From the NCBI RefSeq assembly GCF_048266365.1, contig NZ_JBLWZP010000009.1:1-64000 (forward strand): DNA of 64,000 nucleotides. The letters are read 5' to 3'. Every line of letters starts with the position of its first letter. Within the stretch, counting starts at the first letter, position 1. The notes below the pieces were generated by a model. It did not search any database and was not told where the DNA came from. It saw only the letters and a program-made list of their open reading frames with translations. The position numbers were made by a program, and so were the translations under genes. This document shows, piece by piece, positions 35,276-43,559 of the stretch. The stretch is from Galbibacter sp048266365 (GTDB lineage Bacteria; Bacteroidota; Bacteroidia; Flavobacteriales; Flavobacteriaceae).

Positions 35276-35785
35276 TTAAAAACTAAAGATCAAAGCCTTG
35301 TATTGCCAGAAGGTTCGAATAAAGATTCCGGCAAAGACAATGGCAACGACAAACTTTAGGAAGGTGCCTGTGATGAATCCAAGAAAAGATCCAAAGGCAG
35401 CTTTTAATGCCGTTTTATTGTCAGCTTTATTGAGGATCTCTCCTACAAAAGCACCAATAAATGGCCAGATAATGATACCAAACAAACCGAAGATTGGAAA
35501 TATAAAAGACACAATGAGCCCGACTGTGGTACCAATCATTCCTGATTTACTACCTCCAAAACGTTTGGTGCCTGCAATAGGGATGATATAATCTATGACA
35601 ACCACGGCGATTGCTACAGCCAAGGTTATGCCCAGCACCCACCAATCATTTGGGATCGCACTAGTTAAATAAAGTAGTAGTAACCCAACCCAGCTTAGAG
35701 GAGCTCCTGGAATAACAGGAAGGAAACTGCCTAATATTCCGATGAGAATAAAAATAAATCCAATGATAGTCAGTACGATGTCCAT
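35276..35785 (-). CDS. DUF456 membrane protein
   Basis: A 169-residue protein of the DUF456 family with four or five membrane helices and very high Ile/Val/Gly content. Typical stretches are GILGSFLPVIPGAPLSWVGLL near the N-terminus and the glycine-zipper region FGGSKSGMIGTTVGLIVSFIF. The function of the family is unknown. It converges with the hydroxyproline oxidase gene and stands alone on the minus strand. Confidence 0.88.
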   Translation of the reverse strand: MDIVLTIIGFIFILIGILGSFLPVIPGAPLSWVGLLLLYLTSAIPNDWWVLGITLAVAIAVVVIDYIIPIAGTKRFGGSKSGMIGTTVGLIVSFIFPIFGLFGIIIWPFIGAFVGEILNKADNKTALKAAFGSFLGFITGTFLKFVVAIVFAGIFIRTFWQYKALIFSF

Positions 35786-36008
35786 GGTTTTCTTTAATAG
35801 TTGTTACGTAATCGGTGCGGTAAAATGGTCTATATTTTTGAATCATAATAACGGCTAGTTATAGCCTTTAAAAAACATGGCTACATCTACTACCTATAAT
35901 GCTCTTACCAAATATACACAATTAGCGTTTAATAATTTTAGTGCTTCCCATTTAGATACCTTAAGTACCCTTAAAATTATGCTGAATTGAAATTGTTTTA
36001 AAAATATT

Positions 36009-36074
36009 AACTAATAAATTAGTTTAAACTATAAAATTAGTTATATTTGCTCCATATCAACTAAAGAATTAGTT
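36009..36074 (+). promoter_or_regulatory. Three-copy BlaI-type operator over the blaI promoter
   Basis: Three 16-bp dyads of the form AACTAA-N4-TTAGTT occur at 36009-36024, 36027-36042 and 36059-36074; the first and third are perfect, the second has one changed base. A -7 box TATATTTG lies at 36042-36049 between copies two and three, and a TTAG at 36019-36022 inside copy one is at the correct 19-base distance for the upstream box. The third copy ends nine bases before the blaI ATG. Binding here would shut off the promoter, as in BlaI/MecI autoregulation. Confidence 0.75.
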
Positions 36075-36082
36075 TTAAAATC

Positions 36083-36487
36083 ATGACTCAGATAAAACAA
36101 CTTACAAAAGCTGAAGAGGAGGTAATGCAAATTCTATGGGAATTAAATAATGCAAATGTGGCCGCAGTCATTGAGCAACTTCCTGAGCCAAAACCAGCCT
36201 ATAACACGGTTTCTACTATTATTAGAATATTGGAGAGCAAAGGGTTTGTTGATCACAAGCAAAAGGGCAAAGGTTATATATATTTCCCAATTGTCAATAA
36301 ATCTGAATACAGCAATCAGTCTTTAAACAAAATTCTGAATGGTTATTTTCAAGGCTCCTTTCAAAGTATGGTATCCTTTTTTGTAAAGAAGAATGATATT
36401 AGTTTAAAAGAAATGGAGGCTATCTTAAATGAGATCGAAAAGCAAAAGGACGATAGTGAAGAAGTAGCGTCTGAAAAGAATTCCTAA
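36083..36487 (+). CDS. blaI: BlaI/MecI/CopY-family repressor
   Basis: A 134-residue winged-helix repressor. The N-terminus TKAEEEVMQILWELNNANVAAVIEQLPEP and YNTVSTIIRILESKGFVDHKQKGKGYIYFP are diagnostic of the BlaI family DNA-binding domain; a C-terminal helical part (about 75-134) serves dimerisation. In the classical system the partner BlaR1 triggers cleavage of the repressor. The partner-like M56 gene follows 17 bases downstream. Three dyads overlap its own promoter, so it very likely represses itself. No beta-lactamase or penicillin-binding protein gene is nearby, so the signal may not be an antibiotic. Confidence 0.95.
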   Translation: MTQIKQLTKAEEEVMQILWELNNANVAAVIEQLPEPKPAYNTVSTIIRILESKGFVDHKQKGKGYIYFPIVNKSEYSNQSLNKILNGYFQGSFQSMVSFFVKKNDISLKEMEAILNEIEKQKDDSEEVASEKNS

Positions 36488-36504
36488 CCTTAAAATACCG
36501 CAAT

Positions 36505-37890
36505 ATGTTTTCTTATATAATTCAGAGCATGGTGTTTCAACTACTTTTTTTGGTGGTCTACGACCTCTACTTAAAGAAGGAAACCTTTTTTAACTGGAAT
36601 CGGTTCTATCTGTTAATTACACCTTTGATCTCATTGGCCTTACCTTTTGTAAAACTTCAAAGTTTCAGGACCACTGTACCGGCAGATTTTGTGTTTATGC
36701 TTTCGGAAGTGACGGTTGTGGCGGGACAAGATTCACAAATCCATGCCCAAAGTAGTGTAGGGGAGTTCAGTAATGTATGGTTTTGGATACTTGCTGCTGG
36801 GAGTTGTATAAGCCTGTTCTGGTTTGTTTATAAGTGCTATCAAATAATACGGTTTAGACAGCAGGGAAAACTATCTTACTTAAAAGACTATACCTTTGTG
36901 GAAGTCCCGAACCAAGAGCTTGTTTTTACTTTTTTTAATTCCATCTATATTGGAAGCAACATACTTCAGAGAAAACATGATCACATAATAAATCACGAAC
37001 TGGTTCATGTCAAAGAGAGGCATAGTTGGGATCTACTCTTTTTCGAACTCTTACGCATCGTGTTTTGGTATAATCCTCTGGTGTATATCTACCAAAATCG
37101 AATCACTGAACTGCATGAGTTTATAGCAGATTCAAAATCCGTAAAGAATCATAAAAAAGAATACTGTCAGTTACTTTTACAAGATACATTTCAAACTGCA
37201 CAGTTATCATTAGTCAATCAATTTTTCAATCATTCATTAATCAAAAAACGAATCGTTATGTTACAAAAATCAACATCAAAAAAGGTATTGCAACTCAAAT
37301 ATCTGCTATTAATTCCATTGATCACCATCATGTTGTTTTACACCTCCTGTGAGGCTGAACAACAGGCTGAATTTGATCAAACTCAAACAGCTGTTTCTAT
37401 TGAGGATCAGGTCAGAGAATTGGAAGCTTCCATAGAAGGCAAAGATCTAAGCCCTGAATTACAAAGACAGCTTCTCAATGTTGCCGCCAAAGCTAATAAT
37501 ATTGATTTAGGAATTGATGCAAAAGAAAATACCCAGGCGGATGTCCCTTTTTCATTAGTGACTAAAAAACCTAGCTTCAAAACACCATGTACAGAAGGCT
37601 CAACTGACTTCGATTGTTTTAAGGTTAAACTTGACAAACATGTCAGGGAGACTTTTGAGTATCCGAAGGAGGCTATAGATCAAAAGGTGCAAGGCAGGGT
37701 ATATGTCAGTTTTAGAATTAATACAGACGGTACAGTTAGTGTTTTAAACTCCAGAGCACCGTCTCCTATTTTGGATGCTGAAGGTAGGAGAATAATTAGT
37801 TCCCTTCCTCAACTAAACCCTGGATTGGATACTGATGGAAAGCCAGTGCCTGTAACCTTTGCTTACCCTATTGTATTTAGATTAAAATAA
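36505..37890 (+). CDS. M56 (BlaR1-like) metallopeptidase with TonB C-terminal domain
   Basis: A 461-residue membrane sensor or protease. Helices near residues 5-24, 32-48 and 85-107 precede the cytoplasmic M56 domain with HELVH (His164 to His168) and the distal Glu region LHEFIADSKSVKNH. A fourth helix (about 268-285) leads to an outside segment of about 85 residues and a TonB_C-like domain (about 375-461: FEYPKEAIDQKVQGRVYVSFRI). The penicillin-binding sensor of true BlaR1 is replaced by this TonB-type module, a fusion frequent in Bacteroidota. It is co-transcribed with blaI. Confidence 0.9.
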   Translation: MFSYIIQSMVFQLLFLVVYDLYLKKETFFNWNRFYLLITPLISLALPFVKLQSFRTTVPADFVFMLSEVTVVAGQDSQIHAQSSVGEFSNVWFWILAAGSCISLFWFVYKCYQIIRFRQQGKLSYLKDYTFVEVPNQELVFTFFNSIYIGSNILQRKHDHIINHELVHVKERHSWDLLFFELLRIVFWYNPLVYIYQNRITELHEFIADSKSVKNHKKEYCQLLLQDTFQTAQLSLVNQFFNHSLIKKRIVMLQKSTSKKVLQLKYLLLIPLITIMLFYTSCEAEQQAEFDQTQTAVSIEDQVRELEASIEGKDLSPELQRQLLNVAAKANNIDLGIDAKENTQADVPFSLVTKKPSFKTPCTEGSTDFDCFKVKLDKHVRETFEYPKEAIDQKVQGRVYVSFRINTDGTVSVLNSRAPSPILDAEGRRIISSLPQLNPGLDTDGKPVPVTFAYPIVFRLK

Positions 37891-37911
37891 AACTGATTTA
37901 AACCAACCAAA

Positions 37912-37947
37912 ACTTAAAAACCGCCTCAATTGAGGTGGTTTTTAAGT
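37912..37947. terminator. Bidirectional terminator between convergent genes
   Basis: A 36-base inverted repeat: arms 37912-37928 and 37931-37947 pair along their length with one G-T pair and almost no loop. A and T tracts occur in both arms, so it can end both the M56 gene and the GH97 gene. Confidence 0.85.
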
Positions 37948-37965
37948 ATCAATTCAATTCTAAAT

Positions 37966-39933
37966 CTAGTTGGTTCCCATTATCACAGCACCACCTTGAC
38001 CGTTAATCTCAATAGTTAAGTCACCTTTTCGATTGATTTTGGCCTCGTAATATTTTGAAGCCAAACTGTTGTCCTCTTTATCCTGAATAATCTTTACGGT
38101 TTGGCCGGCAAGCATAGGAAGGTTTAGTTTTATTTTCCGTTTGGCATCGGTACCATTGACTAGTGCCACATACCAATCGTTTCCATTTCTTCTCGCTAAG
38201 GCGGCGTAATCCTCAGGAGCCCCTCCAATGTATAGGGTTTGATCCCATACAGTTGGCACCTTTTTCAAAAAGTCGATAACATAATCCGGTTGCTCCTTTA
38301 GATTGTTTGGTGTAAGTCCAAAATGTTGGATAGGGGAGAAATACAATATCGCTGTAGCCAATTCAAAAGCATCCGTGGTCTTGCGGACTGTACCTGATTT
38401 TTGATCTCTAGAGAGCCTATTATTCAAAAACACCGGAGCAAAATCCATAGCTGCTACAGGGTTTCTTGTAAAGGGTAAAATAGAAGCATTTAAAGCATGA
38501 TGGTCTAGTGACCATTGATTGAATACCAAATTTTCAGAGGCCAGGACTGCTTCTGAGGTGACAAAATTCGGATACATACGTCCCCAACCTCTTGGGAGGG
38601 TACATCCGTGAAAGGTTATGGCTAGACCGTAATTATTGGCATCAGTTAGTATCTCTTCATAGAGTTGCATGGTGGTCTGTTTGTCCCCACCAAAGAAATC
38701 CACCTTTAAACCTTTAACTCCTATACTTTGAAGCCATTGCATTTCTTTCTGACGAGCAGTTATGGAGTTCATTTTATTTTTAGGTGTTTGAGGAGCCTCA
38801 TTCCAATAACCGTTAGAGTTATACCACAAAAGCACATCAACTCCTTTGCTGTTGGCGTACTTGACAAGTTCTTCCATTCTATCTCGTCCAATACGATCAT
38901 CCCACAAACTATCAATAAGAATATATTCAAAATTCAAGGCTGCTGCCATGTCAATATACTTCACTTGATCTTCATAGTTTATACTGTTGTCTTGCCAAAC
39001 AATCCAGCTCCAGGTGGCGCGACCCATTTTGTAATCCATGGAAGGCTCATATTTTGGAGCGACCAGATCAAAGGCAACTGTAGACTCAACAATAGGCTTT
39101 AAACTACTACCCAGTGTGATGGTTCTCCATGGTGTTTTAGCTGGTAGAGATTGTCCGGAAAATGTATCGCCCATACCCGTGTTTTCGCCCTCTTGTGGGA
39201 ATTCTATGTTGTACAATCCACCTTTTGTGCCTTCTCCAAGCCGTGTGCCGGGATAAGTTCCGTCAACACCAGTTTCAGAGATCATTAACCAGCCTTTGCC
39301 TTGATCGAGTTTAAAGAGTGCTGGAAACGTAAATCCAACGCCATGGGCTGAGGGAGTTCCGATGGGCTCATTTAAGGTAGGACGTTCTTCATAAGAAGGT
39401 TTGGTCTCCATCCAGCCTGTCATCGGCAATGCCTGAGGATACAGATAGGTGGTGGCCTTATCAGGAATATTAAATCCTGTCAGTTCTTCATATATTTTAA
39501 CATTACTTCTCCCTTCTTTGGAGCGAATTTCATAAGAAAACCCAATGTCGCGGTTACTCAATCTAAAGTAAACGAGCAGGGTATCTTGTTTGGCATTGGT
39601 GAATATACTTGATAATGCCTGTGCATGATAGTTTACTTTACTAACCTTAGCTCTGTCGAGCCTATAGGTTTCTTTTATGGTAGAGGTAGCGTAGGAAACA
39701 AAGTCTAGATTTTGACTAAAATCACTTAGAGAAGTTTTTAGTCCCAAAGGCGACTTTTCTATAAATGCGGTGTCATCATATAAGGCATCGTAAAACAAGT
39801 TTCCATTTTCAAGATTTAAATGGACCGTTATTTTCTGGTCTGGGCTCTTGACCGTAGCTACATGTTGAGCAATACCTAAAGCAGGTAGTGCACATAAGAA
39901 TGCCAAGGTTATGAACTTATAAGAATTTTTCAT
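37966..39933 (-). CDS. Glycoside hydrolase family 97 enzyme
   Basis: A 655-residue secreted glycosidase of family GH97, which contains alpha-glucosidases (SusB) and alpha-galactosidases. It has an N-terminal signal (residues 1-22, ending LGIAQ), a beta-sandwich (about 25-285), a (beta/alpha)8 barrel (about 295-540) and a C-terminal beta domain. In the barrel GLKVDFFGGDKQ supplies an Asp where retaining GH97 members keep their nucleophile, and TSEAVLASEN a candidate acid/base Glu. By this pattern it is more likely a retaining alpha-galactosidase-type enzyme than a SusB-type inverting one. I use the ATG at 39933, which begins the signal peptide, not the GTG at 39963. Confidence 0.9.
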   Translation of the reverse strand: MKNSYKFITLAFLCALPALGIAQHVATVKSPDQKITVHLNLENGNLFYDALYDDTAFIEKSPLGLKTSLSDFSQNLDFVSYATSTIKETYRLDRAKVSKVNYHAQALSSIFTNAKQDTLLVYFRLSNRDIGFSYEIRSKEGRSNVKIYEELTGFNIPDKATTYLYPQALPMTGWMETKPSYEERPTLNEPIGTPSAHGVGFTFPALFKLDQGKGWLMISETGVDGTYPGTRLGEGTKGGLYNIEFPQEGENTGMGDTFSGQSLPAKTPWRTITLGSSLKPIVESTVAFDLVAPKYEPSMDYKMGRATWSWIVWQDNSINYEDQVKYIDMAAALNFEYILIDSLWDDRIGRDRMEELVKYANSKGVDVLLWYNSNGYWNEAPQTPKNKMNSITARQKEMQWLQSIGVKGLKVDFFGGDKQTTMQLYEEILTDANNYGLAITFHGCTLPRGWGRMYPNFVTSEAVLASENLVFNQWSLDHHALNASILPFTRNPVAAMDFAPVFLNNRLSRDQKSGTVRKTTDAFELATAILYFSPIQHFGLTPNNLKEQPDYVIDFLKKVPTVWDQTLYIGGAPEDYAALARRNGNDWYVALVNGTDAKRKIKLNLPMLAGQTVKIIQDKEDNSLASKYYEAKINRKGDLTIEINGQGGAVIMGTN

Positions 39934-40040
39934 GTTTTGGTTGTTTAATGGTGTAATATACACACTTATACAATAACCTCAAAGTAAATCAATTTAATTA
40001 GAATATAAAAAATACCATTTGGACAGGTTCAACCAAGCAT

Positions 40041-40073
40041 AAAAAAAACCACGAATAAGGGATTCGTGGTTTT
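40041..40073 (-). terminator. Terminator of ahcY
   Basis: A perfect 12-bp stem (40045-40056/40062-40073) with a five-base loop. On the minus strand it is followed by eight T bases (plus-strand A 40041-40048). Confidence 0.92.
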
Positions 40074-40093
40074 AAGAAACAATAGTGTCTTCT

Positions 40094-41410
40094 TTAGTAT
40101 CTGTAGTATTCCGGTTTGAATGGACCTTTTACTTCAACACCTATATATTCAGCCTGCTCTTGTTTGAGTTCCGTAAGCTCAACGCCTATTTTTTCCAAGT
40201 GGAGTTTTGCAACTTTCTCATCCAAGTGTTTGGGTAGCATATACACCTGATTCTCATATTTTTCCGGGTAATTCCACAGTTCAATCTGTGCCAAGGTTTG
40301 ATTGGTAAAAGAATTACTCATTACAAAGCTAGGGTGGCCAGTAGCACAACCTAGGTTTACCAGACGGCCTTGAGCCAACAAAATTATATCTTTACCATCG
40401 ATGGTGTACTTGTCAACTTGAGGTTTGATATTTACTTTGCTTTCTCCGTGTGTTTTATTAAGCCAAGCCACATCAATTTCATTGTCAAAATGGCCAATAT
40501 TACACACAACTGTTTTGTCTTTCATCAGTTTGAAGTGCTCCTTGGTTACAATATCTTTGTTCCCAGTAGTAGTGATAACGATATCTGCTTTTTCAATAAC
40601 GTTTTCAAGTTTTTTCACCTCATAACCTTCCATGGCAGCTTGTAATGCACATATTGGATCAATTTCAGTAACGGTTACAATAGAACCAGCTCCTCTAAAG
40701 GAAGCGGCTGTCCCCTTACCAACGTCACCGAAACCACAAACGACAACGCGTTTTCCGGCCAACATCAAATCGGTAGCACGACGAATTGCATCTACAGCAC
40801 TCTCGCGACATCCGTATTTATTATCAAACTTTGATTTGGTTACAGAATCGTTCACATTGATTGCAGGTACTGGAAGAGTTCCGTTTTTCATGCGTTCATA
40901 TAAACGGTGGACTCCTGTGGTTGTTTCTTCAGACAGTCCTTTGATTCCTTTAGCTAGTTCCGGATATCTATCCAAAACCATATTGGTTAAATCTCCACCA
41001 TCATCTAAAATCAGGTTTAGAGGCTTTCGGTCTTCTCCGAAAAATAGTGTTTGTTCTATACACCAATCAAACTCTTCTTCGTTCATTCCTTTCCATGCGT
41101 AGACAGGAACTCCTGTTGCTGCTATGGCTGCAGCTGCCTCATCTTGAGTGGAATATATATTACAAGAACTCCAGGTTACCTCTGCTCCAAGAGCTACAAG
41201 GGTTTCAATCAAAACTGCAGTTTGAACTGTCATATGTAAACAGCCAGCAATTCTTGCTCCTTTAAGAGGTTGTTCTTTTTTGTATTCTTCTCTAAGTGAC
41301 ATTAAACCAGGCATTTCTGCCTCCGCCAACTCAATCTCTTTTCTACCCCAATCTGCCAATGAAATGTCCTTTACTTTAAAAGGGACGAAAGGAATTGTTT
41401 TAGTACTCAT
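40094..41410 (-). CDS. ahcY: Adenosylhomocysteinase
   Basis: Hydrolyses S-adenosylhomocysteine to adenosine and homocysteine, keeping methylation running. The NAD-binding Rossmann stretch GFGDVGKGTAASFRGAGS lies at about 225-242 and the substrate region GCLHMTVQTAVLIETLVALGAEV near 57-79. The protein ends KPEYYRY, as in the long bacterial and eukaryotic forms. Length 438 is normal. A -7 box TACCTTTG (minus strand 41495 to 41488) lies 78 bases upstream. It is divergent from the phosphopantetheinyl transferase gene. Confidence 0.98.
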   Translation of the reverse strand: MSTKTIPFVPFKVKDISLADWGRKEIELAEAEMPGLMSLREEYKKEQPLKGARIAGCLHMTVQTAVLIETLVALGAEVTWSSCNIYSTQDEAAAAIAATGVPVYAWKGMNEEEFDWCIEQTLFFGEDRKPLNLILDDGGDLTNMVLDRYPELAKGIKGLSEETTTGVHRLYERMKNGTLPVPAINVNDSVTKSKFDNKYGCRESAVDAIRRATDLMLAGKRVVVCGFGDVGKGTAASFRGAGSIVTVTEIDPICALQAAMEGYEVKKLENVIEKADIVITTTGNKDIVTKEHFKLMKDKTVVCNIGHFDNEIDVAWLNKTHGESKVNIKPQVDKYTIDGKDIILLAQGRLVNLGCATGHPSFVMSNSFTNQTLAQIELWNYPEKYENQVYMLPKHLDEKVAKLHLEKIGVELTELKQEQAEYIGVEVKGPFKPEYYRY

Positions 41411-41517
41411 ATTACTTTAGTATTTTTACGTTCGTTTTGAGGTCGAATTCTGTATGAATATTGTAAAAGCGACCAGAAAATTGGGTACAAAGGTACATAA
41501 ATTACTTGTAAAATAAT

Positions 41518-42141
41518 ATGTCTCTATTTAAATCAATATCGGTGAATCCAACAACTAAAGTGTTGATTTGGAAGATTGAAGAGCCTGAACAGAATCTAAA
41601 GGAGGGAATAATTTTGACACAGAATTGTCTGAATCGACTCGAGGGTATGAAGTCAGAAATTCACAGGAGGGGGTTTTTAAGCGTTCGACAGTTATTACGT
41701 GAAGCTGGATATAAAACCTCTGATTTGTACTATGATGCCTGTGGAAAACCACACCTTAAAGATGGTAAACAAATCTCAATCACCCATTCTTTTCAATATT
41801 CTGGATTGATTATAAGTGATACCATAAAAGTTGGTATTGATATTGAGAAACAACGAAATAAAATAGCAGTCATAGCCCATAAATTTGTCAACTATGAATT
41901 TAGTTTTCTAACTACCGAAATGATCCGGGAGCTGACCGTAGTTTGGTGTATTAAGGAGAGTCTATATAAGGTTTTTGCGACTGAAGGCATGAGCTTTAAA
42001 CAACACACTAAAGTTATTCCATTTAATATTGCGGAAGGGGAGACCCTAGCTTGGATTATTTATAAAGGGCAACTTCAAAAATACATGACGTGGTTTTTTG
42101 AATTTGACGGCTTTACCTGTGCCTATGCATTAGAAAATTAA
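41518..42141 (+). CDS. 4'-phosphopantetheinyl transferase superfamily protein
   Basis: Transfers the phosphopantetheine arm of CoA to a carrier protein. The two family motifs are clear: VGIDIEKQ near residue 103, with metal-binding acids, and WCIKESLYKVF near 144. The length of 207 residues and the layout match the Sfp-like rather than the small AcpS type. The likely target is the fatty-acid acyl carrier protein, since no polyketide or non-ribosomal peptide cluster is near. It is transcribed divergently from ahcY. Confidence 0.9.
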   Translation: MSLFKSISVNPTTKVLIWKIEEPEQNLKEGIILTQNCLNRLEGMKSEIHRRGFLSVRQLLREAGYKTSDLYYDACGKPHLKDGKQISITHSFQYSGLIISDTIKVGIDIEKQRNKIAVIAHKFVNYEFSFLTTEMIRELTVVWCIKESLYKVFATEGMSFKQHTKVIPFNIAEGETLAWIIYKGQLQKYMTWFFEFDGFTCAYALEN

Positions 42142-42159
42142 CCGATAATAGAAATAATA

Positions 42160-42420
42160 ATGAATATTTCAATAGAATTAACACTTACCCCTATACAGGA
42201 TGATTTTGAACCTGCAATCATCCATTTAATCAAAGCATTACGTGAGAGTGGATTAACCGTAATGGAAAATCCGTTAAGCACTCAAGTGTACGGTGAGTAC
42301 GATCAGGTTATGGAAGTGGTGACAAAACATGTAAAATCTTCTTTTGAATTGATCGACAAGGGATTGCTATACATGAAAATTGTAAAATCTGATCGCAGCG
42401 ATTATGAGCCACATTTTTGA
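42160..42420 (+). CDS. Thiamine-binding-like (MTH1187/YkoF) protein
   Basis: An 86-residue ferredoxin-like-fold protein of the MTH1187/YkoF thiamine-binding group. IELTLTPIQDDFEPAIIHLIKAL, with the strand after VMENPLSTQVYGEYDQVMEVV, gives the beta-alpha-beta-beta-alpha-beta pattern of the family. Family members bind thiamine or related molecules. It overlaps the pnuC gene by 17 bases, so the two are co-translated, which suggests that it binds the compound brought in by that transporter. Confidence 0.8.
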   Translation: MNISIELTLTPIQDDFEPAIIHLIKALRESGLTVMENPLSTQVYGEYDQVMEVVTKHVKSSFELIDKGLLYMKIVKSDRSDYEPHF

Positions 42421-43042
42421 TTGGATTTTCAGCCAATACCAGGGGGTTCCCACGCATTTGATCGTTTGGGAAGTCGTTGCTATTATCTTTGGATTACTTA
42501 GCGTTTGGTTCTCTAAACGGGAAAATATTCTAGTTTATCCTACCGGCATCATTTCTACCGCAATCTATGTTTACCTTTTGCTCGTATATGAATTACTGGG
42601 AGACATGTTGATCAATGCCTATTACTTTAGTATGAGCATATATGGTTGGTATTTATGGACAAGAAAGGTGGATCAATCGCATTTTATTCCCATTACCAGA
42701 ATGACGAAAAGAGATCGCAACATTACAGCGATTTTGTTTGTTTCAGCGATTCTCATCGTGGTAGTAGTATACGAACTGTTTGATAAGTGGCAATCTTGGA
42801 TTTCTTATGTAGATATTTTGACCACGGCCATATTTTTTGTTGGGATGTGGTTGATGGCAAAGAAGAAACTAGAGAACTGGACTTATTGGATCATTGGTGA
42901 TATTATATCCATTCCTTTGTATTTGCTAAAAGGGATGGCCCTGTCAAGTTTTTTATATGCCACTTTAACGATAATAGCCATTTATGGATATATAGCATGG
43001 AAGAAGAATTTAAACAAGAGCCCGCAAAGCTTGTTAAAATAG
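42404..43042 (+). CDS. pnuC: PnuC-family vitamin transporter
   Basis: A 212-residue inner-membrane transporter with about seven helices. Landmarks are VWEVVAIIFGLLSVWFSKREN, INAYYFSMSIYGWYLW (the conserved Trp-rich substrate region) and LENWTYWIIGDIISIPLYLLKG. PnuC carries nicotinamide riboside; relatives (PnuT, PnuX) carry thiamine or riboflavin. A NadR-type kinase gene overlaps downstream and points to nicotinamide riboside, whereas the thiamine-binding-like gene upstream points to thiamine. Uptake by this family is driven by phosphorylation of the vitamin inside the cell. Confidence 0.93.
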   Translation: MSHIFDWIFSQYQGVPTHLIVWEVVAIIFGLLSVWFSKRENILVYPTGIISTAIYVYLLLVYELLGDMLINAYYFSMSIYGWYLWTRKVDQSHFIPITRMTKRDRNITAILFVSAILIVVVVYELFDKWQSWISYVDILTTAIFFVGMWLMAKKKLENWTYWIIGDIISIPLYLLKGMALSSFLYATLTIIAIYGYIAWKKNLNKSPQSLLK

Positions 43043-43557
43043 TATTGTTCGGTCCGGAGTCCACGGGTAAAACTACCCTGGCAAAGGAATTGGCCGCACA
43101 TTTCAATACGCATTGGGTTCCAGAGTATATGAGAACCTATTTGGAGAAAAAATGGAATGCGTATAATAGAAGTTGTGAAATTGAAGATTTGAGAGCTATC
43201 GCTATTGGTCAAATGGCTAGTGAAAACCAGTTGAGCAAAACCGCAAATCAGGTGCTATTTTGCGATACAAATCTACTTGAAATAAAAGTATATTCTGAGG
43301 TCTATTATCAAGGTTATTGTGATCCTTTGATTGCCAAGTACGCAGAAATAAATAGCTATGATTTGTATTTTTTAACTTATATTGATGTGCCTTGGGAAGC
43401 AGATGTGCTAAGGGATAAACCATTTGAGCGCGAACAGATGTACGCGAACTTTAAAAAGGCACTTGAGAAGTATAACAAACCTTATGTGGTATTATGTGGA
43501 TCACTGGAGGAACGATTAAATATTGCTGTTAAGCAAGTAGAAAAACTTTTGAATTAA
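42997..43557 (+). CDS. NadR-type AAA ATPase / ribosylnicotinamide kinase
   Basis: A 186-residue P-loop kinase matching the C-terminal domain of NadR. The Walker A motif is FGPESTGKTTLAKEL (about 19-33). The lid and substrate regions are WVPEYMRTYLEKK and FCDTNLLEIKVYSEVYYQG, and LTYIDVPWEADVLRDKP is the LID-proximal motif of ribosylnicotinamide kinases. It lacks the adenylyltransferase and repressor domains of full NadR. It overlaps pnuC by 46 bases. Phosphorylating nicotinamide riboside would trap it for NAD synthesis. Confidence 0.88.
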   Translation: MEEEFKQEPAKLVKIVLFGPESTGKTTLAKELAAHFNTHWVPEYMRTYLEKKWNAYNRSCEIEDLRAIAIGQMASENQLSKTANQVLFCDTNLLEIKVYSEVYYQGYCDPLIAKYAEINSYDLYFLTYIDVPWEADVLRDKPFEREQMYANFKKALEKYNKPYVVLCGSLEERLNIAVKQVEKLLN

Positions 43558-43559
43558 TC

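Noticed and set aside
42121..42160. TPP riboswitch before the thiamine-binding-like gene
   Set aside because: The gap is 18 bases and contains no CTGAGA-like core.
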